A DNA stretch of 64,000 nucleotides from the NCBI RefSeq assembly GCF_001540865.1, contig NC_033638.1, forward strand, positions 1,023,127-1,087,126, written 5' to 3'. Below the pieces are notes generated by a model, which saw nothing but the letters and a program-made list of their open reading frames with translations, was not told the DNA's origin and ran no database searches. Within the stretch, counting starts at the first letter, position 1, and each line of letters opens with the position of its first letter. Of the stretch, positions 1-11,765 are shown in pieces. The translations under genes were made by a program, and so were the position numbers. This stretch comes from Ananas comosus (Eukaryota; Streptophyta; Magnoliopsida; Poales; Bromeliaceae).

Positions 1-365
1 CACAATGACGCACAATTACATAAGAAACATGTATTTTCAGATTTTCTCGAAATCCGTGCGTCAAAACCAAAATCCGTCAGCGCCATTAGTTCCAGAATAG
101 CTGCATCCTTTGAAACGAGCTATTGGACTGCTATGAACGGAGTCCGATACGCATCAGAAGCCAACTCTACTCCGTGGCTTCTCCGGAAAACCGGAGTTAC
201 TATTCACTTAAGTGAAAACTAAAAATCGCGTAACTTCTCCGTTTTAGCTCATTTTCTCCTGAAACTTGACGAGTGCTTATATAATTAAATTACACACATA
301 AACATCGTCAACAGAGAGTTTAGTTGCACTGTAAAAACTCAGTCCTTACAACCCAATCTTATCTG
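1..365. repeat. Probable LTR-retrotransposon fragment at window edge
   Basis: No reading frame is visible. The composition (more GC-rich than what follows, with phrases such as ggagtccgatacgcatcaga and a run of short inverted motifs around ctccggaaaaccggag) resembles long plant Ty3-gypsy LTRs. It is cut by the window edge, so neither terminus nor target duplication can be seen. This is a weak call based on texture only. Confidence 0.3.
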
Positions 366-399
366 ATCATAATATTTATAACACCATATATACATATTT

Positions 400-2315
400 T
401 TTTTCGTATTTTCTCATTTCAGCTATACGTTTCTTATATATAAAGTATATAGTTTTTTAGTAGTATCCTTTTTTATTTTTATCTATATTTTTCTTAAATA
501 TTTTTTTAGTAATATCTTTTCTCATTTGTTACAGCGGTACATCGTCATTGTCCTACTCATCATCATTGTTTGTGCCGATACATTGTCGTGTTCGCCACCT
601 TCGTCATAATTAAAAAGGTATTTTAATTCCATCTGAAATTTTTCTTTTTTTTAATATGCCTTTATACTGTATTAGTATTTTTTTATTTTTTCTTATTTTC
701 ATATATACTTTTCTCAAATATAAAGTATATATTTTTTAGTGATATATATTTTTATTTTTTCTATATATTTTTTAAAATACTTTTAAATATTTTTTTTAAT
801 ATACATTCTCGACACTGGTACATCGTCGTCATCATCACCGATGCCGACACATTATCGCCTTCGCCACCTTCACCGTCTTCACCGTCTTCACCGTCTTGAT
901 CCCATCTGAAAATTTCTCTTTTTTTAATATGCCTTTATACTGTTTTAATATTTTTTTTTAAATATAAAGTATATTTTTTTAGNTAATATTGTCATGTCCA
1001 GTAATTTTCAACCATCCATTTTAAATAAATTTTTAAATAATAATTTATTCTCAAATATAGATTTTAAGTTTTTGCCATTGGATCTCATCCAACGAATAAA
1101 AATAAAAGTATCTGTCATTTTTGTTGACAAAAATACCCTCCATATCTGTTATCTCCTATGTACGCCGCGTTTCTTAAATATTTTTTTTCTACCCACCAAT
1201 CATTTAATACGTAAAACTAATTCCTCCGCTGATCACGTAATACGTAAAATTAAATTTATTTCCTATCCACACATTTTTTTCAAATATTTTTTCTTATTAA
1301 ACATAATACCTGTCAACACATAGTATTTAAAATTAAATTTTAAATTTGTAACGCCCGCCAAAATTTAATACCCGCTAATTTGATAATTTGAATTTTAATT
1401 TATGATAGTAGATTTTTTAGATTTAATTTTCACGAGTATTAAAATTTGGTGTGCCATAGAAACGTTAAATATTGTTAAAAAAATTTTAATACCCCTAAAT
1501 CAAAACTAAATCGTTAATAAAATATAATTTTAAATATTACACACTAAAATATTCTCTGCGTTCTCAAATATAAAATATATTTATTCATTTTAAATAAATC
1601 ATTCTCAAATATAGATCTTAAGTTTCGTCATTAGATCTCATCGAACGAATAAAAATAAAAGTATATATCATTTTTGTTGACAAAAATGCATTCACATCCG
1701 TTATCTACTATCCACGCGTTTCTTAAATAAAACTAAATTTATATCTTATCTAACGAAATACCCGCTGACGTAATATCTCCGCTAATTACGTAATACATAA
1801 AATTAAATTTATTTCCTATCCAAGCGTTTTTTTAAATATTTTTTTTTTCAAACGTAATACCTACCAATCAAGTAGTATTCAAAATTAAATTTTAAATTTG
1901 TAATGCCCGCCAAAATTTAATACCGCGAATTTGATAATTTGAATTTTAATTCATGGTTTTAGATTTTTCCTTATATAAGATAGTAGATTTAATTTTGACG
2001 AGTATTAAAATTTGGCAGGCCATAGAAGCGTTAAATATTGTTAAAATAATTTTAATATCCCAAATCAAAACTAAATCGTTATAAATATAATTTTAAATAT
2101 TTTTAGCAAAATATTCAATATTTAAATAATGAGTCATAAAAGTATAGAATATTTTTAAAATACCTATCCAATCAAAACTAAATCGATAATTAAATAAATT
2201 TTAAATTTTTTTAGTAAAATATTCAATGTTTAAATAATATCCACCAAAATATTCTCCGCATTCTCAAATATAAAATATATCTTAATACCCTCGCATATAA
2301 TATCTACACTACCCA
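400..2315. repeat. AT-rich duplicated repeat block, probably Helitron-related
   Basis: Two direct duplications are visible. A segment rich in CATCGTC and GCCTTCGCCACCTTC motifs occurs at about 538-680 and 811-960, and again at 4120-4200 beyond the gap. A second segment of about 554 bp is repeated head to tail: the phrase around 1066 (aagtttttgccattggatct) recurs at 1620, and the phrase around 1335 recurs at 1889, with small differences. A third copy starts to decay near 2100. The shared motif at 4120-4200 links this block to the DNA ending in a Helitron-like terminus at 4862, so 400-4862 may once have been one element family. ORFs here are short and probably chance. Confidence 0.55.
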
Positions 2316-3301
2316 NNNNNNNNNNNNNNNNNNNNNNNNNNNNNNNNNNNNNNNNNNNNNNNNNNNNNNNNNNNNNNNNNNNNNNNNNNNNNNNNNNNNN
2401 NNNNNNNNNNNNNNNNNNNNNNNNNNNNNNNNNNNNNNNNNNNNNNNNNNNNNNNNNNNNNNNNNNNNNNNNNNNNNNNNNNNNNNNNNNNNNNNNNNNN
2501 NNNNNNNNNNNNNNNNNNNNNNNNNNNNNNNNNNNNNNNNNNNNNNNNNNNNNNNNNNNNNNNNNNNNNNNNNNNNNNNNNNNNNNNNNNNNNNNNNNNN
2601 NNNNNNNNNNNNNNNNNNNNNNNNNNNNNNNNNNNNNNNNNNNNNNNNNNNNNNNNNNNNNNNNNNNNNNNNNNNNNNNNNNNNNNNNNNNNNNNNNNNN
2701 NNNNNNNNNNNNNNNNNNNNNNNNNNNNNNNNNNNNNNNNNNNNNNNNNNNNNNNNNNNNNNNNNNNNNNNNNNNNNNNNNNNNNNNNNNNNNNNNNNNN
2801 NNNNNNNNNNNNNNNNNNNNNNNNNNNNNNNNNNNNNNNNNNNNNNNNNNNNNNNNNNNNNNNNNNNNNNNNNNNNNNNNNNNNNNNNNNNNNNNNNNNN
2901 NNNNNNNNNNNNNNNNNNNNNNNNNNNNNNNNNNNNNNNNNNNNNNNNNNNNNNNNNNNNNNNNNNNNNNNNNNNNNNNNNNNNNNNNNNNNNNNNNNNN
3001 NNNNNNNNNNNNNNNNNNNNNNNNNNNNNNNNNNNNNNNNNNNNNNNNNNNNNNNNNNNNNNNNNNNNNNNNNNNNNNNNNNNNNNNNNNNNNNNNNNNN
3101 NNNNNNNNNNNNNNNNNNNNNNNNNNNNNNNNNNNNNNNNNNNNNNNNNNNNNNNNNNNNNNNNNNNNNNNNNNNNNNNNNNNNNNNNNNNNNNNNNNNN
3201 NNNNNNNNNNNNNNNNNNNNNNNNNNNNNNNNNNNNNNNNNNNNNNNNNNNNNNNNNNNNNNNNNNNNNNNNNNNNNNNNNNNNNNNNNNNNNNNNNNNN
3301 N
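2316..3301. other. Assembly gap (run of n)
   Basis: 986 undetermined bases. The gap separates AT-rich repeat DNA from the 3' part of a long LTR, so it probably hides the rest of that LTR or a whole element. Long open frames that cross it are artefacts of translating n. Confidence 0.99.
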
Positions 3302-4053
3302 TCTCTTCCTGATCCGGTGAGTACTCCTCGCCTTCTTCGGCTTGCGGTACCCACTGGGAGGGGAGACATGTTTACATGTTCTCACCTCCCCCACCATGTT
3401 TCAGGTATCGCGGGCGATGAGTAGTAGGACGAGACGTGAGATACGCGTGTAGCGGTCGATAGAGCTTCCGACCCAGGTTATCTCGATTTAGTTATTACCC
3501 TCATTATTTCTGTGGATACATATAGCTTAGACGGTTTACATGGTTCAGTTTTGTTTTATTATCTGATCATCTGGATTTTCAACTGGTTTTGGAATGAGCT
3601 AAAAGATTGGTGTTTTCTCGAAATAAAACAGTTTTCTACCCCTCGTGGTAGCTGGTTTTGAAAAAGAATGGTTCCCGTGTGGGGAACAGTTTTCAAATTG
3701 ACTTTTCTGTGGTTTTATGGATTTAGTATTTCAAAATCAGTTTCCAGGTAGGAAACATTTTAACTGATAGATGTGGAATGTTATTCATAACTCAAGTATT
3801 ATATCTGTGTGTGTGAATGGAATGGATGAATGTTATCTGTCTTGTTGTTCATCTGGTTGTGGTTGTGTGTGTATCTATACTCTGTTGTACTTGTGCGACG
3901 CCGTGCAAATACAGGGGAGACTCTGTCCGTGTGAACAGTGGATTCCCTGTATTTGTGGCGGATCTGGCACTCTGGGGTCAGGTTTTCAAAAAAAATTTAT
4001 AGCTAATTTTTCCGCTGTGCTTTTGAACCTAAAAGGGACCCCGGGGCGTGACA
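3302..4053 (+). mobile_element. 3' end of a long gypsy-type LTR
   Basis: The segment ends in accccggggcgtgaca, matching the ends of other LTRs here (ccgggcgtgaca at 61315; its complement starts the LTR at 30976). Three internal phrases recur in order at the right end of the window: the TTCTCACC...CAGGT motif (about 3380-3415 and 61920-61945), the tttctacccc/ggaaacagtttt motif (3630-3690 and 62210-62265), and gccgtgcaaatac...tatttgtggcgg (3901-3962 and 63842-63903). Orientation is taken from the LTR terminus. The 5' part is lost in the gap. Open frames inside it are not proteins I recognise. Confidence 0.7.
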
Positions 4054-4862
4054 ATTTTTCTCAAATATTCTCAAATAGTTTTTTTAGTAATGTTATTTCT
4101 CATTTATCTCCATTGTCGATACCAGCACATCGTCATCATCTTCCTCATCGTTATAGTCGTCATCGGCGCCGACACATTGTCGCCTTCGCCACCTTCTATA
4201 CTACTACTAATTTCTATACTATTTCAATTTTTCTTAAATGTTGTAGGAATGGTTGTCCAAATCAATCACTCTTTATTTGTATGATGTTAATCGTTCTAAA
4301 CGTGAAGGTAAAATATTTCTCTTTTTTTCATTTCACATGAAAAAATTTAATATCGATAATTAGGATAAATATAATTTTTAATATTTTATTTTTTTCTGTA
4401 TTATTTTAAATTTATTTATCAGGATCAATTTATTTAGCAAAGTTTTGCGAGTAAAATTGTGCTTAATATATCTATTCCAAAACTCAAGAAATAAAATTAA
4501 GCTAAAAATTTTTATTTACTTATATGAATTCTTATTAAATTTATAATTTTTATTAATTTTATCTATTCTGATGATTTACTAATATTTACTTATTATTTTT
4601 CTTACTTTCAGTGCAATTTGTACGGAAGGGAGACCGATGGTGACATTTTCAATTAGTTTAGTGACGAATTTTATATTTTTTTTTCAATGATACCATGATA
4701 GATTTTATGTTCTTTCTTTGATGATATTGTAATTCTATTTTTTATTTCTGATATTTTATTTTAATAATAATTAAATATTATATATCAAATCTATAATATT
4801 TATTTACAAAAATTATATTTTTTAATATTTGTGCGACGTGCATTGCACGTGCACTTAACTAG
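4054..4862 (+). mobile_element. Helitron-like 3' terminal segment
   Basis: The right end has the classic layout of a plant Helitron 3' terminus: a short hairpin (acgtgc-att-gcacgt, about 4837-4851), a spacer of a few bases, then CTAG followed by T (CTAG at 4859-4862). The body is AT-rich without coding capacity, so a non-autonomous element is inferred. The 5' TC end was not found; it may lie before the LTR that interrupts the block. The CATCGTC-rich motif at 4120-4200 is shared with 538-960. Confidence 0.55.
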
Positions 4863-4870
4863 TATATATA

Positions 4871-4905
<35 letters not shown>
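4863..4905. repeat. (TA)n microsatellite
   Basis: Nearly uninterrupted TA dinucleotides immediately 3' of the Helitron-like CTAG end. Helitrons insert between A and T, so a TA tract is an expected target. Confidence 0.95.
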
Positions 4906-4908
<3 letters not shown>

Positions 4909-5207
4909 GGACTGGGCCTAACCTATTAGAGCAAAATCCCATTGTTGGCACCAATTTTTTAGGCCTTTGGATTCAACTTTTGTCATATTTCTAACTCCAC
5001 TGATAATTACATAACCCAGTGGGGACCACTCAATCTAGGGGGACATCAACTCTAAAAACCGAAATCGACTAATATCATTTCCCGACCTTAACAATTTTCA
5101 TCCAAGGGTTCAAAAACTTGATAGCAAAAAAGAGTGTTTTACTATTAATATGTATTCCAGCCGTAATTCTATATAATAAATATATAGTATATATATATAT
5201 TAGATTT
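4906..5207. other. Intergenic DNA without recognised content
   Basis: AT-rich sequence with no frame, repeat or motif that I recognise, apart from a short TA tract near 5180-5200. Confidence 0.6.
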
Positions 5208-7191
5208 TAACGCCAACCCAAAATAAAATGTACCCGCCATGTCTCGTTTGCGCCGGGCGAACCGCCGACAATCCGCCGTATGACAAAGGAAATTCCCGCT
5301 GTAATACAAAACGCGACAGCTGTACCTCTAAGATATACAATACTACAAATAGTAGCATAGAGCTGCTCAAATAAACAAACGGAGTTCATATACATAGATC
5401 AAATCCAAAATACAGAGTTACTCGCACATGGCGGAGTTTAAGGTACAGCTATGTACATAAACTCAGACAAACATCTCTACCGCAAGCAGAGGTGCTACTT
5501 AGCTCGTCACGGCGGTAGACGGACTCTAACTCGCGGACAGCGAGTTGACTCCTGGACGCCTTATCTCGATCCTGATCGCGGAAGGCGCAGCAGCTGAAAT
5601 CCTGTGGGCTTCTGCAAAACAAAGAGAACAATCTGGGCGTGTGAGAACGTACGGTAAAACAAGTAGTCTCAGTAGGGTACGCCCAAAACAATATCCGCTC
5701 ACCTAACTAAGTTTACAGAAGGCAAGCAAGGAATAATAGGAAAAGTAGGAAGTACACTCTACCGCTATTAAAATACTACACCTATCATCTCTATCAACAA
5801 ACCAACTTACGAAATGTAATCTAAACCCAATTCAATCTGGACCTGTAAGCATAACCCGTCCTGGACTGTGAATACACCGTCCTGCCCCGTGCGACTGTCC
5901 ATCTACCTCCACACTAAATGAAATCTGTGGGAACAAGCACGGCAGACCGATCACTAACGCGACAAGCACAAAGCCTACTCCGGAGTGGCACTCGTAGACG
6001 CTACCCAACCGAGTATGCAGCGTATCTCTGTCGAGCTCAAACAGGCTCTGAAAAGCCAAAGTCAAGTAACCGACTCTAACAAGTCTAATAACTAACAGTT
6101 CACGTGCCCTCGGCACAATCTGTCGCCAAAAAGGCGATCCGGGTCCACTGTCAATTCTGACGGCACCCAACAGTCCAAAACAGCCTGAACGCTACTATAA
6201 AAATATACTCGGCATCCCGACACGAGCGTAACTGAAAGCTAAACTACCTGGAATACTTACTATGAGGATACTGCTACAGTATAAAATAATACCACGGCCC
6301 CTAGGGCTAAATCAGGTAGTTTAAATATATGACGATAATAATCGCGAGTTTTCTCCTAAGTCTTATCCAAGTCCAACATGTATATTTAGGGTTTACTAAT
6401 CATGTCCTCAAGCTAATTTCATTCATTATACAATCGACGAAATTAAGCTACCACATGATTTACAAAAACAGGAAATCATACATGTCGACTGAATAAACCG
6501 ATGTAACCCACCTCGGTCGCTAATCCCCGGCAGCAAGTAAGGTTACCAAAGTCCCTGTCAAGCACAGCGCAACTCCACGAACCAACGACAAACACTCACT
6601 GCGGATCTAGCCATAGAAACCCGTAATAAGCATCGAATCTGCCCAAAATCACAGCAGCAGAGAAGAGAAGGGTTTCGATGGAGCAAACCTTCACCAAATT
6701 CAGCAAATAAGGGCTTCGTGGATTTCTCTCGAAATCCTGAATCCAACTAACCTCTCGTCGAAATCCGACGCTCCTACGTCGAGAACGAGCCGAAACGCCA
6801 ACGATCAACGCCCGAAATCTGTAGGGCAGCACCTAGCTCGAAGTGAAGGAGTTTGGAAATAAAGAAGTACTTTGACGGCATACTCACCTCTACAGCGATT
6901 CCAGCGCCGGCGTGACGTCAAGAACAGCAAAAATACTCCCTCGCCCGGCCTCCTTGTGACACAACGGCGGCGAACGTACGCTCTAACGGCTCCGCGGCGC
7001 GACGTCGACGGCGAAATCTCCAACCGAGCTCCCTCCTCCTTGCGTACGGCTCCAAAGAATTACGGAGAGACAATGAAAGTTAATTAAAGAGGTGGTGGTG
7101 GTGGTTGCATCCTCGGTTAAATCAGCATGCATGGGGAGAGGGGGGCACGTGGCATACTAATATATATATATATATATATTAGGATACTACA
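5208..7191 (-). mobile_element. Long gypsy-type LTR, minus orientation
   Basis: Read on the minus strand it starts with TGTAGTATCC at 7191, like the TGTAGTG starts of the LTRs at 33777 (minus) and 58062 (plus). It shares the phrase gagttttctcctaagtc with the LTR at 30976-33777 (6349 and 32209 on the plus strand), and the GC-rich part near 6870-7060 lies next to the LTR start. The 3' LTR end near 5208 is eroded: acgcc survives but not the usual tgtcac. No matching 5-bp target duplication is visible. Several open frames of 60-110 codons on both strands are incidental. It is probably a decayed solo LTR. Confidence 0.6.
7158..7180. repeat. (TA)n microsatellite
   Basis: Short TA tract just inside the 5' end of the minus-strand LTR. 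Confidence 0.9.
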
Positions 7192-8049
7192 AAGAGACCT
7201 ATATTTTGTGAATTTCAATAATTCGATTAAGATTCTATTTTTTTTTTTTTATTTTCTTTCAAATTTTTATCTAGCAATACGGCTAACAATCTAATTTGTT
7301 ATTTATGAGCCAAATCATATTTGACTCGTTAATAAATACACTAAACACGAACTAGATATTTTACCTCAATTTAACAAATTAATTTATATTCGACTCATTT
7401 AATAAATGAACGAACATGAGCACCCCAAACTCAGGTCATTTAGGACTCATTGATAGTGCTAGTTGTGGGGTTGTCCATACAATTTTTTTTTTTTTTTTAA
7501 CCCCCCAAAATAATGTGTAGAGCATCATGTGCACATGGGAGAGGTGTGACTTGTGAGAATAAATAAGCCTGCAGGAAGATTCAAGCTGTAAGGATAAGAT
7601 CTGTTGGGGGTTGGACAGTTTGCTTTTTTGGCTCTTGCTTTCTTAGTGCAGTGCCCAACCACTTTACCAAACCAAACCCCAACACTATTATATTCATATT
7701 CATTCATATTATTATATTTAATATTTCATATCACCAAATTTTTTAGTCATGGCAAACAAATATTATAAACAAAACAGAGGGAGTGAGGTTTCATTGGAGA
7801 TTGCGGAAAGATTGTGTTACGTGCGATGAGAAAGTACGATAGAAAATATTCTGTTTGTTTTCGTATATAATATTACATTCCACATATCGCGATGAGTCGG
7901 TTATGATATAATTTTTGTAGTCTCACCACAGAATTTATAGGTATATTCCTATATATTTTTACCTTAACTTCATTTTATCTAATAACGTCAGATAGGGATC
8001 AATACCAAACTAAGCCTAAATAAAGTTGATTAATGAGAGAAAGTAAGAA
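7192..8049. other. Intergenic AT-rich DNA
   Basis: No gene is recognised. A poly-T tract lies near 7482-7499, and a slightly GC-richer patch with cttttttggctcttgctttc lies near 7620. A 60-codon minus-strand frame at 7525-7707 has no recognisable motif. Confidence 0.6.
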
Positions 8050-8267
8050 GAGCAACAAGGGGTGTCAACTTGTTAGATTTGGAAGGAGTTTTCAAAAATC
8101 TAATCCCAAACTTGACTACTAAATCCGAATCCGAATGCGAATCCAAAGAATTTTAAAAATTCACCTTCAAATTCGAATCCAAATCTGAAATAATTAATTT
8201 TTTTTACCATATTTCAAAATATATTACATTAAATACTTTTAAAATACAAATTTAAATATAACATCAA

Positions 8268-8269
8268 AC

Positions 8270-8337
<68 letters not shown>
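8268..8337. repeat. (TA)n-(GA)n compound microsatellite
   Basis: About 20 bases of TA followed by 47 bases of uninterrupted GA (8291-8337). Confidence 0.97.
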
Positions 8338-8340
<3 letters not shown>

Positions 8341-8545
8341 GGCTACTATACTATTGATCGTATACTATCGAATTTTCTACCGTTAGATCTCCTTTTTGAT
8401 CATTTCTACCTGTTAGATTATATTATTCAACCAACCAACCACCCACTCAACCCTAACCTCACATCTTTTCATGCAACGGCCGAAAACTCGATAGCACCAA
8501 GAGATTGGTACTATCGATAGTATCATAGCATAATTATATATATAA
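8338..8545. mobile_element. Small inverted-repeat element nested in the hAT-type element
   Basis: The left end (ctatactattgatcgtatac) and the complement of the right end (ctatgatactatcgatagta) form imperfect inverted repeats. The middle (ccgttagatctc..., and a CCAACCACCCACTC...CTCACATC stretch) resembles, in opposite orientation, the middle of the element at 19543-19740 (gatgtgaggtta... ggtggtaggt). I infer a shared MITE family that carries short palindromes at its ends. Confidence 0.45.
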
Positions 8546-8771
8546 TGTAAAATAAATTTGGGTTCGGGTTCGAGTTTGGGTTTGGATTCGGGTCGCATAC
8601 AGATAAAATCCATACCCAAATCCAAATTTGTCAGTTTTTTATTTTTATACCTGTATCCGAAACTATATCCGTTTAGCATCGGATAAATCTGATTCGTTCG
8701 GGTACGGGTACGGGTATGTGTTCGGATAAAATTTCAGGCATTCGTACCCATTGATATCCCTAAAGAGAAAC

Positions 8772-9255
8772 CTTTATTGATGTGAAAATGTTGATGGTTT
8801 GAATTCAAAAAATCATGAAAAATTATTTTTAAAATTATAGAAAATACTTCTTTTATAGTTTTTATTTTTCGAATAAAAAATATGAAAAACAGATAGAAAT
8901 TTTTTTTATGAAATATGAAAAAAAAAAAGAAAATTACTTTTTGGGAAACCAAATGGAGAAAAATATTTTTTTTTTCAACTATGAAACTATTTTCTGAAAA
9001 AAAAAAAAATCGTAGAAGCAAATACTCCCTTAGTGATTCATCAGCAGTCTAGATCAAGAAAGAATACGACCAATCTGATAACATGGATTAAAGAGTGAGA
9101 TGTGATGAAAGACAGATCACTGATACTGTACAGCTGATGTGGCGCACGCTGGATAACACTGGATAAACAATAATATCTCAATTATAGTGGGAGATAATTT
9201 GTCTTACCCTTGGACCACTTTTCATGTCCCAACACGTTTTAATGATCATTTGAAA
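8772..9255. other. Intergenic AT-rich DNA
   Basis: Runs of A and T with a phrase (gggaaaccaaatgg) that resembles MITE ends also seen near 47620. No gene or complete element can be supported. Confidence 0.5.
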
Positions 9256-9279
9256 GTGTTGTTGGTTTAGGCTCTGCTT

Positions 9280-9680
9280 GAGTATTGATTTTTGTTATTC
9301 GTGAATTATTCGTGAATTATTAAAAATCCGAATTAAACGGTCCGTTTACGAATTTTTTCCAAAGAAATGAAATTATTCGCGAATTTTTGGGCCAGCCAAA
9401 TTATTCGCGAATTATTTCTGAATTATTAAAAATCTGAATAAAAAATTTATAATTTTTATGTTTAAATATAAATTATCTTTATATTTTATACCGAATTCGT
9501 TTTTTAAGCCGAATTTTTCAACAAATTTAAAAATTAGAAAACAAATTTTATGCGTGTTATACCTGTACCAAATTTTTGCCAAATCCGAATTAACTAACTA
9601 TGAGATTGAAACAAGATATACAGTAATAAATTATTCAGTTTTAAATTATTTTATGTGATTAAATATCAGGATTTTTTTTT
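9280..9680. repeat. Repeat with ATTCGCGAATT palindromes
   Basis: The motif ATTATTCGTGAATT / ATTCGCGAATT occurs repeatedly (about 9296, 9309, 9372, 9402) with related ctgaattattaaaaatc phrases, on both sides of a central segment. This looks like a degenerate MITE with sub-terminal palindromes. No terminal repeats or target duplication could be fixed. Confidence 0.4.
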
Positions 9681-10092
9681 TTTTCGAAAGATTCGGTATT
9701 AATAATTTAGTAAAATAACGTATTTTATTTTTGAAGTGATTTATTTTATTTTGAAAAATGACTGAAAGACTTAATAAGATATATATTCATTTTAGAAATT
9801 TAATGTTACTTCTCGCCTATCAAATAGAATATGCTTCTTAAGTAAATTAGAAAAATAGGTCGAATAAGATGTTCATACATTCAAACATATTTCTTTAACT
9901 AATCAAATTAAAATTTTACTTATTTGATAAGTGTACTGATTTCGCTGGTCCGTTCAATTGTCTACCAAATTAAATCAGAAACCGATTGATTGAAAGAAAA
10001 TTAGTACATCAAGAAAAGAATTTGAACAAAAATGAGTTGAGATGAAGGATAATTCATTTTAACAGCCAATGTAACGAGAGCTCCCCGTTAGA
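9681..10092. other. Intergenic AT-rich DNA
   Basis: No reading frame or repeat is recognised. Confidence 0.6.
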
Positions 10093-10100
10093 TAGAGATA

Positions 10101-10662
10101 TAGACCTGACAATCTCGACCCAAACCCGCGGGTGCCCGCATTACCCGCAAATTTACTGGTATGGGTACCAACTTTTCCAACCCAAAAAATTACGGATAAA
10201 ACGGATGGATACCCATTAAGTTATGGGTAATTTGGGTAACCCGCAGGTACCCATGGTGCTCGCACATATATTTTTTAATTATAAAATATATTTTCTTAAT
10301 TGATATATATTTTTTTATTTACATATCCTAAAAATCGTAATCCTAATTTTTTATTGCGTGTCTTTTATATTATGAAATATTTTTGCTTTAAAACTTTAAA
10401 TATTTTTATATATGCTATGATATTTTAAATAATGAGTTATATTATGCTTTTAAAATTTATGTATATGTGTTTTGCATTTAAAAAATATAAGAGAAAAAAA
10501 AATTGTGGGTAACCTGCATACTGACGCGTCCACCCGCGGGTGGGTATGGATAAAAATGTTTGCCACTAAAAAATTTATGAATAAATTTTATTCATGCCCA
10601 AGTAACCCGGGAGTACAATTACCCATTCGCGGGTTGGGTAACCCACCTATTTGCTAGATCTA
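10101..10662. mobile_element. hAT-type non-autonomous element (562 bp) with 8-bp TSD
   Basis: The left terminus tagacctgacaa and the complement of the right terminus tagatctagcaa form terminal inverted repeats. The flanks tagagata (10093-10100) and tagagaca (10663-10670) are an 8-bp duplication with one mismatch, the size made by hAT transposases. Both ends carry dense GGGTACCC/AACCCGCGGGT motifs (10115-10255 and 10510-10640), typical sub-terminal repeats of this class. The centre is AT-rich and codes for nothing. Confidence 0.75.
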
Positions 10663-10670
10663 TAGAGACA

Positions 10671-11351
10671 AAATTGACACGTGACAGTGGATTAGGGTTT
10701 TTCAACAAAACATCATTGGAAAGCCCCCACTGAAATTTTTTTTGTAGCAAAGCAGGTGTGTTGTAAAGCTTGTATTTTTGGCTAAAGTGAAATGTTCCCA
10801 ACAATAGGAAAAGAAAGGCTAAAATATATAAAATCCTCCTGTAAATATCTGCTTTTTCACTCTCTTTCTAACTTTTAAAAATCTATATTTTATCCTCTCA
10901 AAATTTCAAGTTGATGCATTTAGTCCCTCTCCTTCAAGGTTCCTTTATTATTTCGTCTATATCTTACAATTTATACCAAAAATATATTTAAAAATGATTG
11001 AAATATATTAAAAAAAATTTTCTTTTTATAGAACAAGTTATGATAATTTGGTCATTGCGACTTCTCCACGAACATTATAACCTTCTAAAATATTTTTACA
11101 ATTCCAAAAGAGCAAAATATAGATTTTTAAATGTCAAATAATAAATAAATAAATAAATAAATACTTACAGCCTGTATTTTGGTTAAAAAAAGGATTTATT
11201 TCTACAGCACTTCCTCAAAATTCCATATAGATTACAACCCCTAAAATCTTGGGATAAGCCCAGAAGCCCTATATTTATTCTATATAGTTGCTAAAATCTT
11301 GGGATAAGAACCTAATAAAGCAAATCATGGGATAAGTTCCTATTTATCCCA

Positions 11352-11393
<42 letters not shown>

Positions 11394-11756
11394 CCCTATA
11401 ATCATGGGATATGGGATAAGGACTTAATTAAACTCTCTCTCTCTCTCTCTCTCTCTCTGAGGAATTCTACACTGTCACACTTACACCACGTCATCAATAA
11501 CAAGCCAATCACATTCCTTCTTTTCAAACGAAAGTACAATAAAAATACTTTTTTACAATCATGATGGGACATATATTCTTAAAAGAATTAACTTGATTGG
11601 TTTGTTACGCCATGTTACTAATATATCCGTTGCATTCTAGAATTTTTCCTCTCTCTCTCTGTCTCTCTCTCTATCCTCCTTTGTTGAGGTGACGAGATAA
11701 GAAACTTGGCAAGAGAACAAAGCTCTAATCTAGAAATACCCCAAACACCACATTAA
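10671..11756. other. Intergenic DNA with two microsatellites
   Basis: AT-rich DNA holding an (AAAT)n run near 11144-11163, a (TA)n run at about 11361-11391 and a (CT)n run at about 11431-11458, plus a shorter CT run near 11648-11672. The phrase aaaatcttgggataag occurs twice, near 11248 and 11292, with related tatgggataagg at 11408. No gene is visible. Confidence 0.7.
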
Positions 11757-11765
11757 TAAATAAAA

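Larger units (their letters stand above)
8058..8763. mobile_element. hAT-type non-autonomous element with 8-bp TSD
   Basis: The left end reads aaggggtgtcaac and the right end, complemented, reads ttagggatatcaat: imperfect short terminal inverted repeats of the kind seen in plant hAT MITEs. The flanks agcgaac-like agagcaac (8050-8057) and agagaaac (8764-8771) match at 7 of 8 positions, fitting the 8-bp duplication of hAT elements. The interior is degenerate alternation of CCGAATC/GGGTTCGG phrases. It contains the GA microsatellite and a smaller inverted element, so it is composite. There is no transposase frame. Confidence 0.6.

Noticed and set aside
994..1323. 109-codon plus-strand frame
   Set aside because: AT-rich Phe/Ile/Asn-rich translation inside a duplicated repeat unit; the second unit does not keep the frame.
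2230..3397. Two long minus-strand open frames (362 and 379 codons)
   Set aside because: They consist almost entirely of the assembly gap; only a few codons at the ends are real.
3771..4340. 189-codon plus-strand frame rich in cysteine
   Set aside because: It runs from the LTR across its GTGACA end into Helitron-like DNA, so it is a junction artefact.
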